Part shown: positions 15,606-25,200 of the stretch, piece after piece | Position numbering within the stretch: the stretch's first letter is position 1 | Layout: the number at the start of each line of letters is the position of its first letter | Source of the DNA: Haloarcula japonica DSM 6131 | GTDB taxonomy: Archaea > Halobacteriota > Halobacteria > Halobacteriales > Haloarculaceae | Assembly: GCF_000336635.1 (NCBI RefSeq) | Contig: NZ_AOLY01000046.1 | Location: forward strand, 1 to 64,000 | Direction: 5' to 3' | DNA: 64,000 nucleotides | Notes under the pieces: generated by a model | The model's database searches: none | The model's input: only the letters and a program-made list of their open reading frames with translations | Told to the model about the DNA's origin: nothing | Program-made: the position numbers and the translations under genes

Positions 15606-18473
15606 ATGAGCGACGCTGGGAGTCCACTCGACACGGCCCAGGTTCTCGTCGCCGGTTCGGCGAACTGGACCGAGCCGTTCTCAGAAGCTCTCAGAGCGAG
15701 TACCGAGGCCACTATTCTCACCGCTGGGATGCTATCGGACGCCCTGGATACAGTTCGCCAGCGCTCGGTCGACTGTCTCGTCACGGGAGAGGCACTCGAC
15801 GACGGGAGTGGTACTGATCTGGTCCGACAGCTCCGGGACTCGGCTCCGGACCTCCCAGTTGTCCTCGGAACCACTGACGGGAGCGAGGCCCTGGCGAGCG
15901 AGGCAATCCAGGCCGGCGTTTCCGACTACGTTCCCCTCACAGGGACAGACGGCCTGCGGATAGACGAGCTGATCCAGCGAACCGGGAACGCGCTCCAGTC
16001 CGCTCGTCGAGCGATCACGCAGCGCGAACGAGCACAGCAGTTCGACGCCGTCTTTCACGACACACAGACGGCCACGTGGGTCCTCGACCCGGACGGCGCT
16101 CTCGCCCGTGTGAATCAGACGGGCCGGGCGATGATCGCCGAGGACGTGGACGAGGTCATCGGTGACCTGTTCTGGACGCTGCCGTGGTGGGCACAGTCCG
16201 AGGGGACCGAACGCGATATCCGGAAACTCGTAGAGGGCGCACGCGACGGGCAGTTCGGTAACGCGGTCGTCCACCGGCCGACCACGGCCACGGACCGCGT
16301 TATCGAGCTTTCAGTTCGGCCGGTGGAGAACGACTTCGGCGACGTTACCTCGATTGTAATCGAAGGGATAGACATCACGGACCAGGTCACCCTCGACCGT
16401 GACCTCCGTCAGTCCGAGGAACTCCATCGGGTCACGCTCAGCAATATGACCGACACCGTTCTCATGACGAACGAGGACGGGGAGTACACCTACGTCTGCC
16501 CGAACGTTCACTTCATTTTCGGCTACACCGACGACGAAATCCGCGAGCAGGAAACAATCGACACGCTCCTCGGCGAGGATCTGTTTGACCGCTCGGCGCT
16601 CGCAGAAAAGGGCGTTCTCAAGAACATCGAATGTACTGTCACCGACAAAGCAGGTCACGAGCACACGCTGCTGGTCAACGTCCGCGAAGTCGCGATTCAG
16701 GGCGGGACACTGCTGTACAGCTGCCGGGATATCACGAAACGGAAACAGCGCGAGGAAGCGCTGGCGACGCTGCAGGAAACCGCACGGAAGTTCCTCTACA
16801 CGGAGACCAATCAGGAGATCGCTCAGCACATCGTCGATGACGTGCTCAGCGTGTTCGATGTCTCCGCGAACGCCATCTATCTGCACGACGCTGAGACGAA
16901 CGAACTCCAGCCTGTCGCACAGTCACAGGCGATGACCGAACACCATGGGCCACTTCCGGCCGTCCGCACGAACGACGACACGCTTCCGAGCCACAGTTTC
17001 GTCAACGACGAGACACTCGTGTTCGACGATGTCCACACGTCGGACCGGCTGGACAACCGGGCGACCGACCTCCGTAGCGTCATGTTCATTCCGCTGGGCA
17101 ACCACGGCGTGTTCGTCAGCGGCTCGACAGCCGTCGGGGTGTTCGACGACGTGACACAGGAACTCACCGACCTGCTCGCAGCGACCGCCGAGGCTGCCCT
17201 CGACCGGGTCGTCCGAGAATCTCAGCTCCGGGAACAGGACCGCGAACTCCAGCGGCAAAACGAGCAATTGACCGCCCTGAACCACATCAACAACACGATT
17301 CGGGAGATCGACCAGACGATCGTCAGCGCCGAAACACAGGAAGAGATCAACCACACTGTCTGTGAACGGCTGACTGACACGGACCGATTCAAGTTCGCCT
17401 GGATCGGGAGCGTCGACCCGGGCGGTAATACCGTCGAACCGCGAGCATGGGCCGGCAACGAACAGGGGTATCTCGACAGTCAGTCAATCTCCGTTACGGA
17501 CTCCGAAACCGAGCCCGCGGGCCAGACAGCCGCGACCGGCGACGTGACGATGATCCCTAACGTCGCCGCCGACCTCCGAAACGCGCCGTGGCGGTCGGAC
17601 GCGCTCACGCGTGACTTCCTCTCCGTGCTGAGCATCCCGCTGGTGTACAACGATCTCAGGCACGGGATCCTCACCATCTATGCGGACACGAAAGACGCGT
17701 TCGACGAGACAACGCGCACAGTGTTGCGCGAACTCGGCGAGACGATTGCCTCGGCGCTCAGCGCCATCGAACGAAAACACGCGCTGCTCACGACCTCGGT
17801 GACTCGCGTCGAGTTCGACATCGATGACGAGCGATTCCTCCTGTCGAGACTCGCCCGGTCGGCGGAGTGTACCCTTTCCTACGAGGGTGGCATCCAGCAC
17901 GCACCGGCTGGTAACAGCGTGTTCGTCACGGTCGAAGACGCTGACGTGCAAACGGTTGCAGCGGCTGCGGCGGACATGACGTCGATTGACGACGTGACAC
18001 AGATCAGTGACGACGACACCGAGAGTGGCGTCTTGCGGCTGGAGTTGTCACAGCCGTTCCTCGCCTTAGAACTGGCCGACCACGGTGCTATCTTCCGGGA
18101 AGCGACAGCGGACCCGAACGGGACGACATTCGTCGTCGATGTGCCACAGAGCGTCGACGTTCGAAACATCGCACAGTTGGTCGACAGCACGTTCTCCGGC
18201 GTCGAACTCAAGCGAAAGGAGACGCTCGAACGGGGTATCGAGCAGGACCGTAGTTCGGAGTTCCTCACGGACCTCACGGAGCGCCAGCTCGAAGTGATTC
18301 AGACTGCCTACTACAGCGGCTACTTCGAATCACCGCGGACAAAATCCGGCGAGGACATCGCGACGATGCTTGAAATCTCTCCGCCGGCGTTCTACCAGCA
18401 CGTCCGGACTGTCCAGCGGAAGCTGTTCACCACACTGTTTGAAGATCGGAGCGTCTCGGGGCTGGAGTCGTAA
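15606..18473 (+). CDS. Bacterio-opsin-activator-like multi-sensor regulator (receiver-like, PAS, GAF, HTH-10)
   Basis: A 955-residue soluble regulator. Residues 1-135 resemble a response-regulator receiver but lack the phospho-acceptor Asp (DCLVTGEALDDGSG). Two PAS domains follow at about 150-260 and 280-400, then two GAF-like domains at about 405-545 and 575-735 joined by a coiled coil (REQDRELQRQNEQLTALNH). A Bat-type domain occupies about 745-880 and a C-terminal HTH-10 about 895-950 (ERQLEVIQTAYYSGYFESPR). Such proteins sense redox, light or metabolites and bind promoters directly. Its placement between two glutamate dehydrogenases suggests nitrogen or redox control. Confidence 0.88.
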   Translation: MSDAGSPLDTAQVLVAGSANWTEPFSEALRASTEATILTAGMLSDALDTVRQRSVDCLVTGEALDDGSGTDLVRQLRDSAPDLPVVLGTTDGSEALASEAIQAGVSDYVPLTGTDGLRIDELIQRTGNALQSARRAITQRERAQQFDAVFHDTQTATWVLDPDGALARVNQTGRAMIAEDVDEVIGDLFWTLPWWAQSEGTERDIRKLVEGARDGQFGNAVVHRPTTATDRVIELSVRPVENDFGDVTSIVIEGIDITDQVTLDRDLRQSEELHRVTLSNMTDTVLMTNEDGEYTYVCPNVHFIFGYTDDEIREQETIDTLLGEDLFDRSALAEKGVLKNIECTVTDKAGHEHTLLVNVREVAIQGGTLLYSCRDITKRKQREEALATLQETARKFLYTETNQEIAQHIVDDVLSVFDVSANAIYLHDAETNELQPVAQSQAMTEHHGPLPAVRTNDDTLPSHSFVNDETLVFDDVHTSDRLDNRATDLRSVMFIPLGNHGVFVSGSTAVGVFDDVTQELTDLLAATAEAALDRVVRESQLREQDRELQRQNEQLTALNHINNTIREIDQTIVSAETQEEINHTVCERLTDTDRFKFAWIGSVDPGGNTVEPRAWAGNEQGYLDSQSISVTDSETEPAGQTAATGDVTMIPNVAADLRNAPWRSDALTRDFLSVLSIPLVYNDLRHGILTIYADTKDAFDETTRTVLRELGETIASALSAIERKHALLTTSVTRVEFDIDDERFLLSRLARSAECTLSYEGGIQHAPAGNSVFVTVEDADVQTVAAAAADMTSIDDVTQISDDDTESGVLRLELSQPFLALELADHGAIFREATADPNGTTFVVDVPQSVDVRNIAQLVDSTFSGVELKRKETLERGIEQDRSSEFLTDLTERQLEVIQTAYYSGYFESPRTKSGEDIATMLEISPPAFYQHVRTVQRKLFTTLFEDRSVSGLES

Positions 18474-18599
18474 ACGGGGTTCAATAATAAACAACCCAAT
18501 ACACTACTGCTTCTTTGTTTAACCTCTGAATATTCCTTTGATGTCCTTCTATTCCTTAATCGAGTACTGGCGGTCGGACACCGCCACTCGTGAATACAC

Positions 18600-18743
18600 A
18601 TGAGAGATGTCGAGCAAGACCACGACGAGGAGACACCGTACGAGTGCTTTGCGTGTGGCAAAGTCATCACTGCAGAGAGCCACCCGGAGAACTGTCAGGA
18701 CTGTGGCGGTGAAATGCGCAACCGACTGACACCGCTGGAATAA
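18600..18743 (+). CDS. Rubrerythrin-like zinc-ribbon mini-protein
   Basis: A 47-residue protein ([21 protein letters not shown]...) with two knuckles, CFAC and CQDC, spaced as in the rubredoxin-like end of rubrerythrin. Homologous miniature proteins are common in haloarchaea; they bind zinc or iron and have no established role. The stop is two bases before the next gene's ATG, so it forms an operon with the following glutamate dehydrogenase. The arrangement is clear despite the small size. Confidence 0.8.
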   Translation: MRDVEQDHDEETPYECFACGKVITAESHPENCQDCGGEMRNRLTPLE

Positions 18744-18745
18744 CG

Positions 18746-20038
18746 ATGGGACCGGAACTGAGTTCCGCTTCTCCTTCGGACGACTCGCCGCCGTCCGAAC
18801 CAGAGTCAGCGCTCGAAACAGCCCGCCTACAACTCCACCGAGCCGCGGACCATCTCGATATCGACCCGAACATCGTCGAGCGACTGCACCACCCGCGAAA
18901 CGTCCACGAAGTCACCGTTCCGATTGAGCGGGACGATGGCACAGTCGACGTGTTCACCGGGTACCGAGCCCAGCACGATAGCGTTAGGGGACCGTACAAA
19001 GGTGGGCTCCGCTATCACCCCGATGTGACGAGGGACGAATGTGTCGGACTCGGGATATGGATGACCTGGAAATGCGCGGTAATGGACCTCCCCTTCGGCG
19101 GCGCGAAAGGAGGTATCGCCGTCAACCCGAAAACGTTGAGCCGAGACGAGAAAGAACGGCTCACCCGCCGGTTCACACAGGAACTCCGCAAGGTCATCGG
19201 CCCGAACCTGGACATTCCCGCCCCGGACATGGGAACAGACCCACAGACGATGGCCTGGCTGATGGACGCCTACTCCATGCAAGAAGGCGAGACGATTCCG
19301 GGTGTCGTCACCGGGAAGCCGCCGATTATCGGTGGGAGCAAGGGACGCGAGGACGCGCCCGGTCGGAGCGTCGCTATTATCACACAGTTGGTCTGTGAGT
19401 ACTACGACCAGCAACTGTCGGAGACCACGGTCGCAGTACAGGGGTACGGCAGCGTCGGTGCGAACGCAGCACGGTTGCTTGACGAACAGGGCGCGACCGT
19501 CGTTGCGATCAGCGACGTGAACGGGGCAATGTATGACCCTGCCGGAATCGATACGGCGACAGTGCCGTCACACGACGAGGAACCGGAAGCGGTCACCGAG
19601 TACGCCGACACCGTGATTTCGAACGATGAACTGTTGACGCTGGACGTCGACGTCCTCATCCCGGCCGCGCTCGGGAACGTCATCACCGAGGCCAACGCGG
19701 ACGACATCGCAGCGGATTACGTCGTCGAAGGAGCGAACGGACCGACCACGTCTACTGCTGATTCCATCCTCGCTGACCGAGATGTCATGGTGATTCCAGA
19801 CATCCTGGCGAACGCCGGTGGCGTCACGGTGAGCTACTTCGAGTGGCTACAGGACATCAACCGTCGGTCGTGGTCACTCGAGCGCGTAAACGACGAACTC
19901 GACGAAGAGATGCGGGCGGCCTGGGACGCAGTCCGGACAGAGTTCGAAAACCGCGACATCACGTGGCGCGATGCGGCGTACATCGTCGCCCTGTCCCGTA
20001 TCGCGGAGGCCCACGAAGCACGTGGGCTCTGGCCGTAG
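18746..20038 (+). CDS. gdhB: Second glutamate dehydrogenase paralogue
   Basis: A 430-residue Glu/Leu/Phe/Val dehydrogenase with the substrate lysine segment [23 protein letters not shown], the dinucleotide-binding [16 protein letters not shown] and [15 protein letters not shown]. Compared with the copy at 13596-14849 it has a longer acidic N-terminus and a different loop ([13 protein letters not shown]). Haloarchaea often carry two such enzymes, one assimilatory and one catabolic. It shares a transcript with the zinc-ribbon mini-protein just upstream, and the large HTH-10 regulator precedes both. The gdhB symbol indicates paralogy only. Confidence 0.9.
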   Translation: MGPELSSASPSDDSPPSEPESALETARLQLHRAADHLDIDPNIVERLHHPRNVHEVTVPIERDDGTVDVFTGYRAQHDSVRGPYKGGLRYHPDVTRDECVGLGIWMTWKCAVMDLPFGGAKGGIAVNPKTLSRDEKERLTRRFTQELRKVIGPNLDIPAPDMGTDPQTMAWLMDAYSMQEGETIPGVVTGKPPIIGGSKGREDAPGRSVAIITQLVCEYYDQQLSETTVAVQGYGSVGANAARLLDEQGATVVAISDVNGAMYDPAGIDTATVPSHDEEPEAVTEYADTVISNDELLTLDVDVLIPAALGNVITEANADDIAADYVVEGANGPTTSTADSILADRDVMVIPDILANAGGVTVSYFEWLQDINRRSWSLERVNDELDEEMRAAWDAVRTEFENRDITWRDAAYIVALSRIAEAHEARGLWP

Positions 20039-20121
20039 CACTGTTCTGTCGGTGCCATCACGAGTTCCACCACTGTCACTGTCGATGCCGAAAAACGCAA
20101 CCACCGCTTCCCGCAGTAGCA

Positions 20122-20356
20122 AAACTCGAACCGTGCCCCGCCAGCAGTGCTCTCCGTCACACGGACGGTCCAGCCGTGTGTTTTGGCGATGTCCGCCACG
20201 ATAGAGTGCCCGAAGCCAGTGCCTCCTCGATAGACGTAATCCGTGTTTAAGTACGTCCTCACGTTTTGCCGGCGGAACCCCGTCGCCGTCATCCGCGATG
20301 TAGAACCCGTCACGGCCGTCTACTTGCCCGACGGTTACTGTGATATCTTCTCCACC
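20122..20356 (-). pseudogene. Relic of a histidine kinase ATPase domain
   Basis: On the minus strand, 20356 to about 20250 reads [19 protein letters not shown] then [16 protein letters not shown], the G1 region of a HATPase domain. A frameshift follows, and another frame reads [19 protein letters not shown] and [11 protein letters not shown], the G2 box and last strand. Only the C-terminal 75 residues or so of the kinase survive. The rest of 20039-20832 holds no intact gene; a short plus-strand stretch (20425-20637) has coding-like bias but no recognisable family. Confidence 0.8.
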
Positions 20357-20844
20357 GTCGAAGGGTTTCTCTCAGCCAAGATGTACCAGCTCCTCTGGCT
20401 CCTCCTGCTCGGCCTATACGTCGCGTAGAGCGGGGTGAACTCGTCACGGCGGCCGTCGAGACAGGAAAACTGGACATGCTGCTCGCGCCGCCAATAGCAC
20501 GCTCACGGATCGCGGTCGAGAGCACGCACGCCGTCGCGCTCCCCGCGACCGCCAAGACAGTCGGCGGCGATGCGGTCCGCACGGAACTGTCCACTCATGC
20601 AAGTACCCATCGCGGAACCGCCGGGTCCGGGCGGTGATACCTACTCCCGGTGGAAACCCGTCTATTGCGGCAAAGTGATACTTTCTGTCCCCTGAACGTA
20701 CAGAGTTACGAGGAGGGTGATCGTACTCGTTAAGCACGACACTGCGGATGAACGCTTGTAACTCGGACCAAGTGATACCATCGAGACACCACCGCAGAAG
20801 AACGTCGGGGATTATTTGAAAGCCCGGACTCGTTGACCCACACA

Positions 20845-22089
20845 ATGGTGTCACTGCTAACCGTCGCCGGCATCGCTGTCGCCGTGTTTGTCGGCTTCAA
20901 CATCGGCGGCTCGTCGACAGGTGTGGCGTTCGGGCCGGCGGTGGGCTCACGCCTCGTTCGGAAGGCGACTGCGGGGGTTCTGTTCGTCGGCTTCGGCTTC
21001 CTCGGGGCATGGACCGTAGGTCGGAACGTAATCGCGACGATGAGCAGTAGTATCGTGCCGGCAGCCCAGTTCACGCCCATTGCAAGCGTCGCAGTTCTGT
21101 TTTTCACGGGCGCGTCGCTATTGATATCGAATCTCTACGGCGTTCCCGCCTCAACGTCGATGACGGCTGTCGGCGCCATCGTCGGGTTGGGTCTCGCGTC
21201 GGGGACGCTCAACCAGGCGCTGATGTTCGTCATCGTTTCGGCGTGGATCGTCGCCCCACTGGTGAGCCTCGCCATCGGGCTCGTGGTCGGGCGCTACGTC
21301 TACCCGTATCTCGACCGCTACGTCGCGTTCACGAAGTTCGATCTCCACTTCGTCCAGATTGACCGATCAGGGACAATTCCACGCCCATATCTGAACCGGA
21401 ACGCGTCGCCACAGGACGTCGTCGGGTCACTTTCTGTGGTCTTCATCGGCTGTTATATGGCGTTCTCGGCGGGTGCGTCGAACGCGGCGAACGCCGTGGC
21501 ACCCCTCGTGGGGGAAGGTGGTGCACTCACCGTCAACCAAGGAGTCCTGCTCGCAGTGGCAGCCTTTGGGCTAGGGAGTTTCACCATCGCCCGGCGTACA
21601 CTGGAGACAGTCGGGGACGACATCACGGAACTCCCGATCCTCGCATCGCTGATCGTCTCCGTCGTCGGTGGGACTGTCATCACGATCCTCTCATACTTGG
21701 GAATCCCTGCGAGTCTCGCGGTCAGCACTACCTCGGCGATTATCGGACTTGGCTGGGGGCGGGCCAGTCGGGCCGCGACGCTTTCGGAGTTAGCCACACC
21801 GACGCCCGAGCGGTCGGAGCTCGATGTCGCGACGGGGGCGCTGGTTACGTCACGCGCCGAGGAGGCGCCCGCGAGTCCGACCATCGGGGACATCGCTCGA
21901 CAGGAAGAGCCCGCGGAGGAGTCAAAAGAGATCCCGGATGTTCCGGACATCGGTGCGGAGGGGCCGGCCGATCTCGACGAGCGGAGCCTCTTCGACCCTG
22001 CGGCAGCCAAGCGAATCGTCACGATGTGGGTCTTGACACCCTCGCTGGCAGTTGCCGTTTCCTACCCGGTGTTCGTAGTGCTGCTGTGA
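20845..22089 (+). CDS. PiT-family inorganic phosphate transporter
   Basis: A membrane protein of about 414 residues with the two inverted PiT signatures: GFNIGGSSTGVAFGPAVGSR near the N-terminus and FSAGASNAANAVAPLVG in the second half, equivalent to the family's GANDVANA. About ten helices surround an acidic cytoplasmic loop at residues 315-380 that is rich in Glu and Pro. Homologues use Na+ or H+ to import phosphate. The start MVSLLTVAG at 20845 is chosen over an ATG four codons upstream. No phosphate regulator gene is adjacent. Confidence 0.87.
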   Translation: MVSLLTVAGIAVAVFVGFNIGGSSTGVAFGPAVGSRLVRKATAGVLFVGFGFLGAWTVGRNVIATMSSSIVPAAQFTPIASVAVLFFTGASLLISNLYGVPASTSMTAVGAIVGLGLASGTLNQALMFVIVSAWIVAPLVSLAIGLVVGRYVYPYLDRYVAFTKFDLHFVQIDRSGTIPRPYLNRNASPQDVVGSLSVVFIGCYMAFSAGASNAANAVAPLVGEGGALTVNQGVLLAVAAFGLGSFTIARRTLETVGDDITELPILASLIVSVVGGTVITILSYLGIPASLAVSTTSAIIGLGWGRASRAATLSELATPTPERSELDVATGALVTSRAEEAPASPTIGDIARQEEPAEESKEIPDVPDIGAEGPADLDERSLFDPAAAKRIVTMWVLTPSLAVAVSYPVFVVLL

Positions 22090-22243
22090 GCGGTGATTGG
22101 ACGCTATACGAGCGGTGATGCACACCCGGATTGGACGGTCCGAACGACGCCGGTTGCACCCCGGTCACTCGCCAAGCGGTATAAAAAGCGAACCGGGTAC
22201 TGAAACCGCTTTTTTGTTTGTGAGTAGCCAGGTACCTTCCCGG

Positions 22244-22816
22244 TCAGCCCAGCAGGAGTTTGAGCCACTTGTTGTTCTGTACGACGGACAAATCTTCGAT
22301 GTAGCTGTCCAGGCCCAGGATGCGGCCCGAGCCGAACGCACCTAATCCGAACAGCAACACAGCATAGACCATGTGGTCGTCGACGACCCAGCCGTGTGCA
22401 ACCGGGAGGCCGGCCAGCAGCCCGCCCTGTAATGCAGCCAGCCAGTAGAACAGCATCATCACTGCGCCCCAGAACGCGCTGAACCGAACGAACAGGCCCA
22501 GCAAGAGGGCAAGGCCCGTCAAGGTCAGTCCGAGCATGTTCAACCAATCGATGATCGGCATCCCCGCCATTGAAGCAAAAAAGCCTGTAAACGGGTTCCC
22601 TGCCGGCACCGCGTTCTGCAAGAACCCTGCCGCAGTCCAGTTGTTCGCGGGGTCGCCGTCGATGTACGTGACGAGTTTCGTGATTCCGCCTTGGAACAGC
22701 GTCCAGCCCATCACGATGCGCATGAAGAATAGGGAGTAGCCGACCCACATCTCCGAGTAATCGAACGTGACGCTGCGCCCGAGCATCTCCGACTGTAGAG
22801 TCTGTTTGGTACTCAT
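22244..22816 (-). CDS. DoxX-family membrane protein
   Basis: A 190-residue protein with four transmembrane helices. The DoxX motif region is seen in FFMRIVMGWTLFQGGITKL near the N-terminus and in the third-helix region LFVRFSAFWGAVMML. DoxX proteins are subunits of, or related to, quinol-oxidising enzymes such as Sulfolobus thiosulfate:quinone oxidoreductase; many haloarchaeal copies are uncharacterised. It is monocistronic, preceded by an AT-rich region at 22825-22870 that could hold its promoter. The exact partner oxidoreductase is not in the window. Confidence 0.82.
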   Translation of the reverse strand: MSTKQTLQSEMLGRSVTFDYSEMWVGYSLFFMRIVMGWTLFQGGITKLVTYIDGDPANNWTAAGFLQNAVPAGNPFTGFFASMAGMPIIDWLNMLGLTLTGLALLLGLFVRFSAFWGAVMMLFYWLAALQGGLLAGLPVAHGWVVDDHMVYAVLLFGLGAFGSGRILGLDSYIEDLSVVQNNKWLKLLLG

Positions 22817-23014
22817 GTCTATCTCTTTGATAATTGAATATATATCTGTTTGGGGAATTCTTTAAATCAGAGAACTCGGAAAAAGTAATAGAGATGCTGA
22901 AATCCCTTTTTCGCTCCGGTTTCGGTCGATAATATCAGTTCGCTCACTGATTTCAAAATCACTCTACAGCGCTATCCAACAGAAACTGCTATTGACAGAC
23001 ATTGTTGGTTAGCC

Positions 23015-23339
23015 ATGGAGCGCGAGTCCGTCACCGGACTCTCCGACCGGCTGGAAGACAACCCAGAAATGGCTGAAGCCTTCGGATTCGGCCCAGACGA
23101 TATTCCGCGCGGTGTTATACGTTCGCTCACCGTGGCGAGAGCGATTCGAAGCCCTACAGACACGATTAACAGACCGTTTTCACTGAATCGTGATCGCGTT
23201 CGTGTGTCTCCTGTACTCAATCTGGCGAGCGGTGGATCTGCTCGCGCAAGTCGAATTAACTGGTGAGTCTGAACACTCGTCAATTGTGATCGCCGATAAC
23301 ACGCTGTCGCTGTTGAAAAAGGAAACCGAAGTCGGGTAG
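23015..23339 (+). pseudogene. Internally deleted transposase relic (haloarchaeal IS, ISH3-like)
   Basis: The 5' part encodes LSDRLEDNPEMAEAFGFGPDD, the N-terminal region of a common haloarchaeal transposase. After a frameshift it reads PWRERFEALQTRLTDRFH. This joins directly, across a stop, to the C-terminal segment IAFVCLLYSIWRAVDLLAQV, ending LSLLKKETEVG at 23339. The whole catalytic DDE centre is deleted. It may be a mobilisable internally deleted copy if its ends survive, but no terminal inverted repeats were confirmed. Confidence 0.75.
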
Positions 23340-23718
23340 TGGGCTTCTCCATCCATGATAGCCGGTGTCTGAGTGGCTACACTCTTGGAAGTCTTTGGAA
23401 TTCAGCGATATAGTCAGTAGTACAATAGGAACGAGTGCTTCAGAGCTATTCTGGAGCGGTTTCCGCTCGACGATCCGTCCATAGACACGCATTACAGCCC
23501 CGCTACACCCGCTTCAGTCTCAACTCCCCACAACCTCGGAGGATGGTATTGATGCGTGCCTTTGCTTTTCCAAAGTCAAATATGAACCACCCGTCAGTAT
23601 GCGTGCGGACCGAACGCTGGAATGTTTGCTCATGATATTCCAGTACTGGTCTACGGGCGACTCGATATTTCGCTGAGCGTCCAAACCGGTATCACTTATG
23701 TAACGTGGTTAGTAGCAA
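23340..23718. other. Intergenic region with no supported gene
   Basis: About 380 bases between the transposase relic and the creatininase-family gene. Open frames are short, basic and without codon bias. The first part may include the 3' end of the IS; the last 60 bases must contain the downstream gene's promoter. Confidence 0.5.
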
Positions 23719-24414
23719 ATGATGATGCAACTTGAGGCGAGTTCTTGGACTGATATCAGAGACGCAGCGCCGACGGTAGCGCTGCTCCCTATTGGAAGCA
23801 CGGAACAACACGGGCCACACGCACCTGTCGGTACGGACATGATCATCGCAGAGGAACTGGCTAACGAGGCAGACCGGCGCAATGATTTCGACTCGGTCGT
23901 CCTACCGCCCGTTCCAGTTGGCATTGCACCGTATCATGGCCATTTTCCAGGAACACTATCGGTCTCCGCGGAAACGCTTCGACAGTACGTCTCTGATATC
24001 CTTAACTCGTTGTCAGACTCAAGTGTGGAGATAGTCATGTTCGTCAATGGCCACGGTGGGAACGGTGAAACGCTCCGAAACCTAACTCGTACCGTTGCAG
24101 ACGACTCAACGGTTGACCTCGACGCATTCCTCTGGGAGTGGATGAATGCCGTTGAAGACCACGTCGACCACGCCGGCGAACTCGAGACGTCCGTACTCCT
24201 TCACATCTGTCCTGACGATGTCGGCAAACTAACCGACGGCGATGCCGCAACCTGGGACGACACGGTTGATGGTGGCGTCGTCAATCGGTTCACCGAAGAG
24301 TTCAGCAAGAACGGTGCAGTCGGGGATGGGACGGCTGCTTCCGCCGAGCAGGGCGAACAGTTGTTCGAAACGGCCACCGACGCACTCTGTTCGTTCCTGA
24401 ATCGGGTAATATGA
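23719..24414 (+). CDS. Creatininase-family amidohydrolase
   Basis: A 231-residue member of the creatininase / MftE / FAPy-deformylase group. The metal-binding motifs are intact: GSTEQHGPHAPVGTD (Glu and His), GHFPGTLS, VNGHGGNGETLRNL, and HAGELETS, whose Glu completes the dinuclear site. Family members hydrolyse creatinine, formamidopyrimidines or mycofactocin precursor peptides, so the substrate is open. It starts with three Met codons in a row; any may be used. It is monocistronic. Confidence 0.88.
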   Translation: MMMQLEASSWTDIRDAAPTVALLPIGSTEQHGPHAPVGTDMIIAEELANEADRRNDFDSVVLPPVPVGIAPYHGHFPGTLSVSAETLRQYVSDILNSLSDSSVEIVMFVNGHGGNGETLRNLTRTVADDSTVDLDAFLWEWMNAVEDHVDHAGELETSVLLHICPDDVGKLTDGDAATWDDTVDGGVVNRFTEEFSKNGAVGDGTAASAEQGEQLFETATDALCSFLNRVI

Positions 24415-24490
24415 ACTCCGAGTGAATCCGTTGAGCCGAATTTAACTGATCCACTCTCAAATCAAAATTTCCAGCGGGAATTTGCCCGTG

Positions 24491-24904
24491 TCAGTGAGTG
24501 TGGTGACAGTCATCCTCATGTGGACTGAGAATCAGTATTTTCACACGGCCAACAGTGTCAAAATCGCGGAGTTGATATACTAATTCTCGAACCTGCGATG
24601 CTTCACCGTGACAGAATATGGTTTCTAAGCACCAGTCGCCTTGGTGCGTATGGCTGGTCGTTTCGATAACGTCCTGAAAGTCGTGTTGGATGCTATGGAG
24701 GTCACCAATACTCGGCTCGTGCTCGTAATCGAACGCCAAGACGGCCGTTATTTCCCCAGAGAGCTCTTCAAGTTTCGTGTGTGATTCGATATACTCGTTC
24801 ATCGCCTCTCGAACGGCCCGTGACCGCGAGTCAAACCCTTCGTGTTCCCACGTGTGGTCGAACTTCGTGAGTAGGTCATCAGGGATATTGAAACTGGTAC
24901 GCAT
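24491..24904 (-). CDS. nikR: NikR-like nickel-responsive RHH regulator
   Basis: A 137-residue NikR-type protein: ribbon-helix-helix domain at residues 1-45 (RTSFNIPDDLL and SRSRAVREAMNEYI) and an ACT-like ligand domain at 50-130. The metal ligands line up as His74, His85, His87 and Cys92, nearly the same spacing as E. coli NikR (His76, His87, His89, Cys95). The C-terminal tail DDCHHTH adds further possible ligands. It would repress metal-uptake genes when nickel is bound. The binding protein at 25201 is a possible target, but that gene carries an iron-type operator. Confidence 0.85.
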   Translation of the reverse strand: MRTSFNIPDDLLTKFDHTWEHEGFDSRSRAVREAMNEYIESHTKLEELSGEITAVLAFDYEHEPSIGDLHSIQHDFQDVIETTSHTHQGDWCLETIFCHGEASQVRELVYQLRDFDTVGRVKILILSPHEDDCHHTH

Positions 24905-25022
24905 ATCTACTCTCAATTTCCGACCGAAAAGGTTGGAAGTTGCGATTCTTAGCTGGTATTACGCGGACGGCAGAACCGTGCTAACAGTATTTTTGTACCT
25001 TCCCGTCGTGTAAATAGATGCA

Positions 25023-25157
25023 ATGTGTCACTGTTTCGGCTCGGTCGATGAACTGAGCGAACAAGAGCGTGAAGAACTGGTCGAAAAACACAGTGTGGAA
25101 GAACTCCGCACTGACCATACTGAGGACGAACTCAAGAAGCTCGGCGTCACTGCCTGA
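25023..25157 (+). CDS. 44-residue CxC-containing protein
   Basis: A short frame, MCHCFGSVDELSEQEREEL and so on, with haloarchaeal codon bias and strongly acidic, helical composition. The N-terminal MCHCF gives a potential metal-binding CHC site. It is divergent from nikR, with about 118 bases between the starts, which places it where a NikR-controlled gene could be. It is too short for most gene finders; function unknown. Confidence 0.55.
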   Translation: MCHCFGSVDELSEQEREELVEKHSVEELRTDHTEDELKKLGVTA

Positions 25158-25200
25158 AACGGAAGCTGTCCCTCGGTCGGTAATTTATGTGTAAACCTTC

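Noticed and set aside
20425..20637. Plus-strand coding-like stretch (VERGELVTAAVETGKLDML...)
   Set aside because: Haloarchaeal codon bias but no start, no known family, and it sits among relics; cannot be called as a gene.
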